Of a stretch of DNA of 64,000 nt, positions 62,091-64,000 are shown one piece after another (the first letter of the stretch is position 1; each line of letters opens with the position of its first letter). Position numbers and translations under genes: made by a program. The DNA is from Oncomelania hupensis (lineage: Eukaryota; Mollusca; Gastropoda; Littorinimorpha; Pomatiopsidae). The notes beneath the pieces were generated by a model. That model worked only from the letters and a program-made list of their open reading frames with translations. It did no database searches and was not told the DNA's origin. The DNA lies in the NCBI GenBank assembly GCA_036898135.1, contig CM072523.1:35664037-35728036 (forward strand), given 5' to 3'.

Positions 62091-62702
62091 TTACATAAGT
62101 ATTGTATAGCCAGTTGGTTGGTCAGTTTTTAATAATAATTTTAAGTGCTTGCCTTTTTTTAGCTGTTCTTTTAATTTAGTTCTTTCCTCTTTTGATTCAA
62201 TTACGTCATTTTCTTTTAAACAGTTATCAAAGCTGTCTCGATCTTTGCAATAAAACAGGCAAACAAATTTAACTTGTTCTCTAAAATCCTTTAATATGGA
62301 ATTAAATTTCTGCGTGATTAACCAGACACTAATTTTCACATGGCGTCCACTGAAAGCCAGCTTGCTCAATATGTTCCGTTTTAATACAATATCTTTTTCT
62401 GCACTGCAATCATCGATTAAGAATAACGTATTACCCTCATTCTCAAACAGGTTATAAAAATACGTTAAATACTCATTGAGCTTGCCATTGGTATTTACAA
62501 CAAAGATATTTTCATCTGTCCAGACATACTTACGATCTAAGTAGGTTTTATTATGTTGAATAGTGGGGCAAAAAATTACTATATAATCAAAGTGTCCTGC
62601 GTAATATTTTTCTAACAAATCCAGAACAAAGACAGTCTTTCCGCATGACGTCATGCCAACGATCATTCCACAATGAGGATCACGAGGAAACAAAGAGGTC
62701 AT
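62091..62702 (-). CDS. A32/FtsK-HerA-like DNA-packaging ATPase (203 aa)
   Basis: A P-loop ATPase with Walker A GMTSCGKT (residues 16-23) and Walker B NTLFLIDDCS (91-100), followed by a WLITQK sensor-type segment. Order and size match the packaging ATPases of Mavericks and poxvirus A32-type proteins, which pump DNA into preformed capsids. The start at 62702 follows ATTAAAA and lies two bases after the stop of the upstream capsid gene, so the two form a pair. The stop lies in the tandem repeat. Confidence 0.88.
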   Translation of the reverse strand: MTSLFPRDPHCGMIVGMTSCGKTVFVLDLLEKYYAGHFDYIVIFCPTIQHNKTYLDRKYVWTDENIFVVNTNGKLNEYLTYFYNLFENEGNTLFLIDDCSAEKDIVLKRNILSKLAFSGRHVKISVWLITQKFNSILKDFREQVKFVCLFYCKDRDSFDNCLKENDVIESKEERTKLKEQLKKGKHLKLLLKTDQPTGYTILM

Positions 62703-62710
62703 TTTTAATA
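62703..62710 (-). promoter_or_regulatory. TTAAAA start-proximal motif (ATPase gene)
   Basis: TATTAAAA directly before the ATG, overlapping the stop codon of the capsid gene. Confidence 0.5.
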
Positions 62711-63982
62711 TACTAAATCTTTTAATCTTCCATTTTCAATGTTTAGCTGAGCATCCATAATAATATACATGTATACTGTAACTGATTCTGACCTAGCACT
62801 TGCTTCCCTATGCAATTCAATTGTTATACCATCTGTTCCGTTTTCAATTCTTCTTCCAGATCCATGAAGTTCGTTGGTGGGTATGGTTCGAAAGTCTAAC
62901 CACAACGCAAATTTATTCACCAGATAATCTTGCAGTCGCGTGTCATGCAAATGAAGATCCTTAGAAATCAAATCCACAGTGTCAGTCCGCAATCTACCTC
63001 CACCCAAGATTTTCCTAATCTCATCAAACTGTTGAAACCCCATCATTCCATTAGCGAATAATTGATTAGGCTTACCTTCAATCACGACAGACGCTTTTGA
63101 AATATTAGGATTGATAAAATTTTCGCTGTCACGATTATAATTAGATTCTTTCACAAACAACAACAGTACACCTTTAAAACTTCGAGCAGGTGAATTTATG
63201 TTGATGGTCCATAGTGCGTCTAATAAATCTTTATTAAACTGTCTGTAGCGAACGATCCTATCATAATAAATTGCTAGTTTGTCATATTGTCCCCTGATCA
63301 TCCTACTGAGTTCAGCGTGAGTGACCACTTCGTATTCAAGCGTGATGTCTGTAATTGTATACCTAGCATCATTGTCAGAGCTAATTACTACTTGAGAATA
63401 ATCATTGAAAATAATTTCGTAAGAAAGCCTATCGTTAAATGAACCTTGATGAAATGGCAGATGACTGTGTAGCAGTTCAAAATCGAGTGGAAAATAAAAC
63501 CTGTTTTTGTATACAGCAGCTAATGCATTTTCACCTTTGTTAGAAACGACAGCATCGCCAGCTTTGATTCGAAGTTTTGCCACATTGGCGGCTTGAATCC
63601 CCTGACCAACTAAATCTTCCCTTTCATATTTACTCAGCCACAGATCTGTGTAACAAAACAAAACACCGGCGTCATCGATACTTTGGATTTCTCGCCCATC
63701 AAGTTTAATAACCATTCTTTTAATTATAGCTCTGCCTAGATTGTTGACTATGGTTCTGTTAGGATCGTCGTCAGAATTCAGACTAATTTTAAATCCCAAT
63801 TTAGGACTGCCCGGAACTATTACATCATCAGGACCTAAATTTGGAAATCTTATGGTTAGTAGCTGATTAGGCTCTATGCTGCTTGGATTGTTTGTAATAA
63901 TTATTGTGCTTTTCTCACCTTTGATGCCTAAAGGCGTCCTCAATCGGCGTGTAGGGTCTAACAAGTTTCCGTAGCTTTGCAT
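62705..63982 (-). CDS. Probable major capsid protein (425 aa)
   Basis: Starts at 63982 after ATTAAAA. Beta-rich throughout with blocks such as GSPKLGFKISLN, KNRFYFPLDFELLHSHLPF, RLSYEIIFNDYSQVV and TITDITLEYEVV. Predicted strand content, length and position immediately upstream of the packaging ATPase fit a double-jelly-roll capsid protein of the Maverick/adintovirus group. No conserved catalytic motif. The assignment rests on context and style, not on a search. Confidence 0.68.
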   Translation of the reverse strand: MQSYGNLLDPTRRLRTPLGIKGEKSTIIITNNPSSIEPNQLLTIRFPNLGPDDVIVPGSPKLGFKISLNSDDDPNRTIVNNLGRAIIKRMVIKLDGREIQSIDDAGVLFCYTDLWLSKYEREDLVGQGIQAANVAKLRIKAGDAVVSNKGENALAAVYKNRFYFPLDFELLHSHLPFHQGSFNDRLSYEIIFNDYSQVVISSDNDARYTITDITLEYEVVTHAELSRMIRGQYDKLAIYYDRIVRYRQFNKDLLDALWTININSPARSFKGVLLLFVKESNYNRDSENFINPNISKASVVIEGKPNQLFANGMMGFQQFDEIRKILGGGRLRTDTVDLISKDLHLHDTRLQDYLVNKFALWLDFRTIPTNELHGSGRRIENGTDGITIELHREASARSESVTVYMYIIMDAQLNIENGRLKDLVY

Positions 63983-63990
63983 TTTTAATG
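63983..63990 (-). promoter_or_regulatory. TTAAAA start-proximal motif (capsid gene)
   Basis: ATTAAAA immediately precedes the ATG. The same block stands before the starts at 62702, 60000 and 60481, with close variants at 59518 and 60444. Confidence 0.5.
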
Positions 63991-64000
63991 CGATAAAAAA

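Larger units (their letters stand above)
59067..64000. mobile_element. Maverick/Polinton-like element, left part (runs past the window edge)
   Basis: A compact block of seven intact ORFs with short spacers, unlike anything else in the window: unknown small proteins (three, minus), a membrane protein and an integrase (plus), then a packaging ATPase and a probable capsid protein (minus). This gene set (rve integrase, A32-like ATPase, capsid protein) defines Mavericks/Polintons and related adintoviruses. The left boundary is inferred from the end of N1 homology. A GGGCTCTGAGCCC hairpin lies at 59081-59093 near the end. Terminal inverted repeats and the 6-base target duplication cannot be tested because the right end is outside. 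Confidence 0.82.

Overview
The window is animal nuclear DNA: interrupted genes with matching intron phases, dense microsatellites and nested retrotransposons, no bacterial-style gene organisation. The mix of element types (an RTE-like non-LTR family, CR1/Jockey-like elements, a Ty3/gypsy element with integrase ahead of reverse transcriptase, a Maverick/Polinton-like element) fits a marine invertebrate, perhaps a mollusc. That placement is inference; nothing in the sequence fixes the species.

Two host genes were assembled exon by exon. On the + strand (11729-24512) lies a Golgi-type carbohydrate sulfotransferase of the HNK-1/chondroitin/dermatan family: four coding exons, about 512 residues, an N-terminal signal anchor in exon 1 and a GC-AG first intron. 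On the - strand (57350 down to 30934) ten exons encode a trypsin-like serine protease followed by an EGF-like module, a CUB domain, a Thr-rich stalk and a hydrophobic C-terminal tail that looks like a GPI-anchor signal. Its N-terminal exon(s) were not found. The two genes converge on 24.5-30.9 kb.

Most of the rest is mobile DNA. One non-LTR family (called N1 here; RTE-like, 3' tail of GGATA repeats) has about ten copies, several with clear target-site duplications (TSDs). One N1 copy sits inside an RNase H-bearing non-LTR relic, was itself entered by an LTR retrotransposon (35243-42601), and that element's gag was entered by a 2.9 kb insertion with an X-A-X'-A' inverted-repeat layout. All of this lies in the intron that splits the CUB domain. 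Two solo LTRs of the same LTR family lie at 6730-8066 and 10493-11119. A hAT-like element sits in another N1 copy, a pogo/Tigger-like miniature lies between (AT)n tracts, and a fold-back element made of GCAAATGC-type units lies at 5789-6340.

The right end (about 59067 to the window edge) is the left end of a Maverick/Polinton-like element inserted into an N1 copy. It shows seven intact ORFs: three unrecognised proteins, a membrane protein, a DDE integrase, an A32/FtsK-type packaging ATPase and a probable major capsid protein. Most start codons follow TTAAAA, suggesting a shared promoter/initiator motif. DNA polymerase B and the right terminus would lie outside the window. All assignments come from reading the sequence; no database search was possible.
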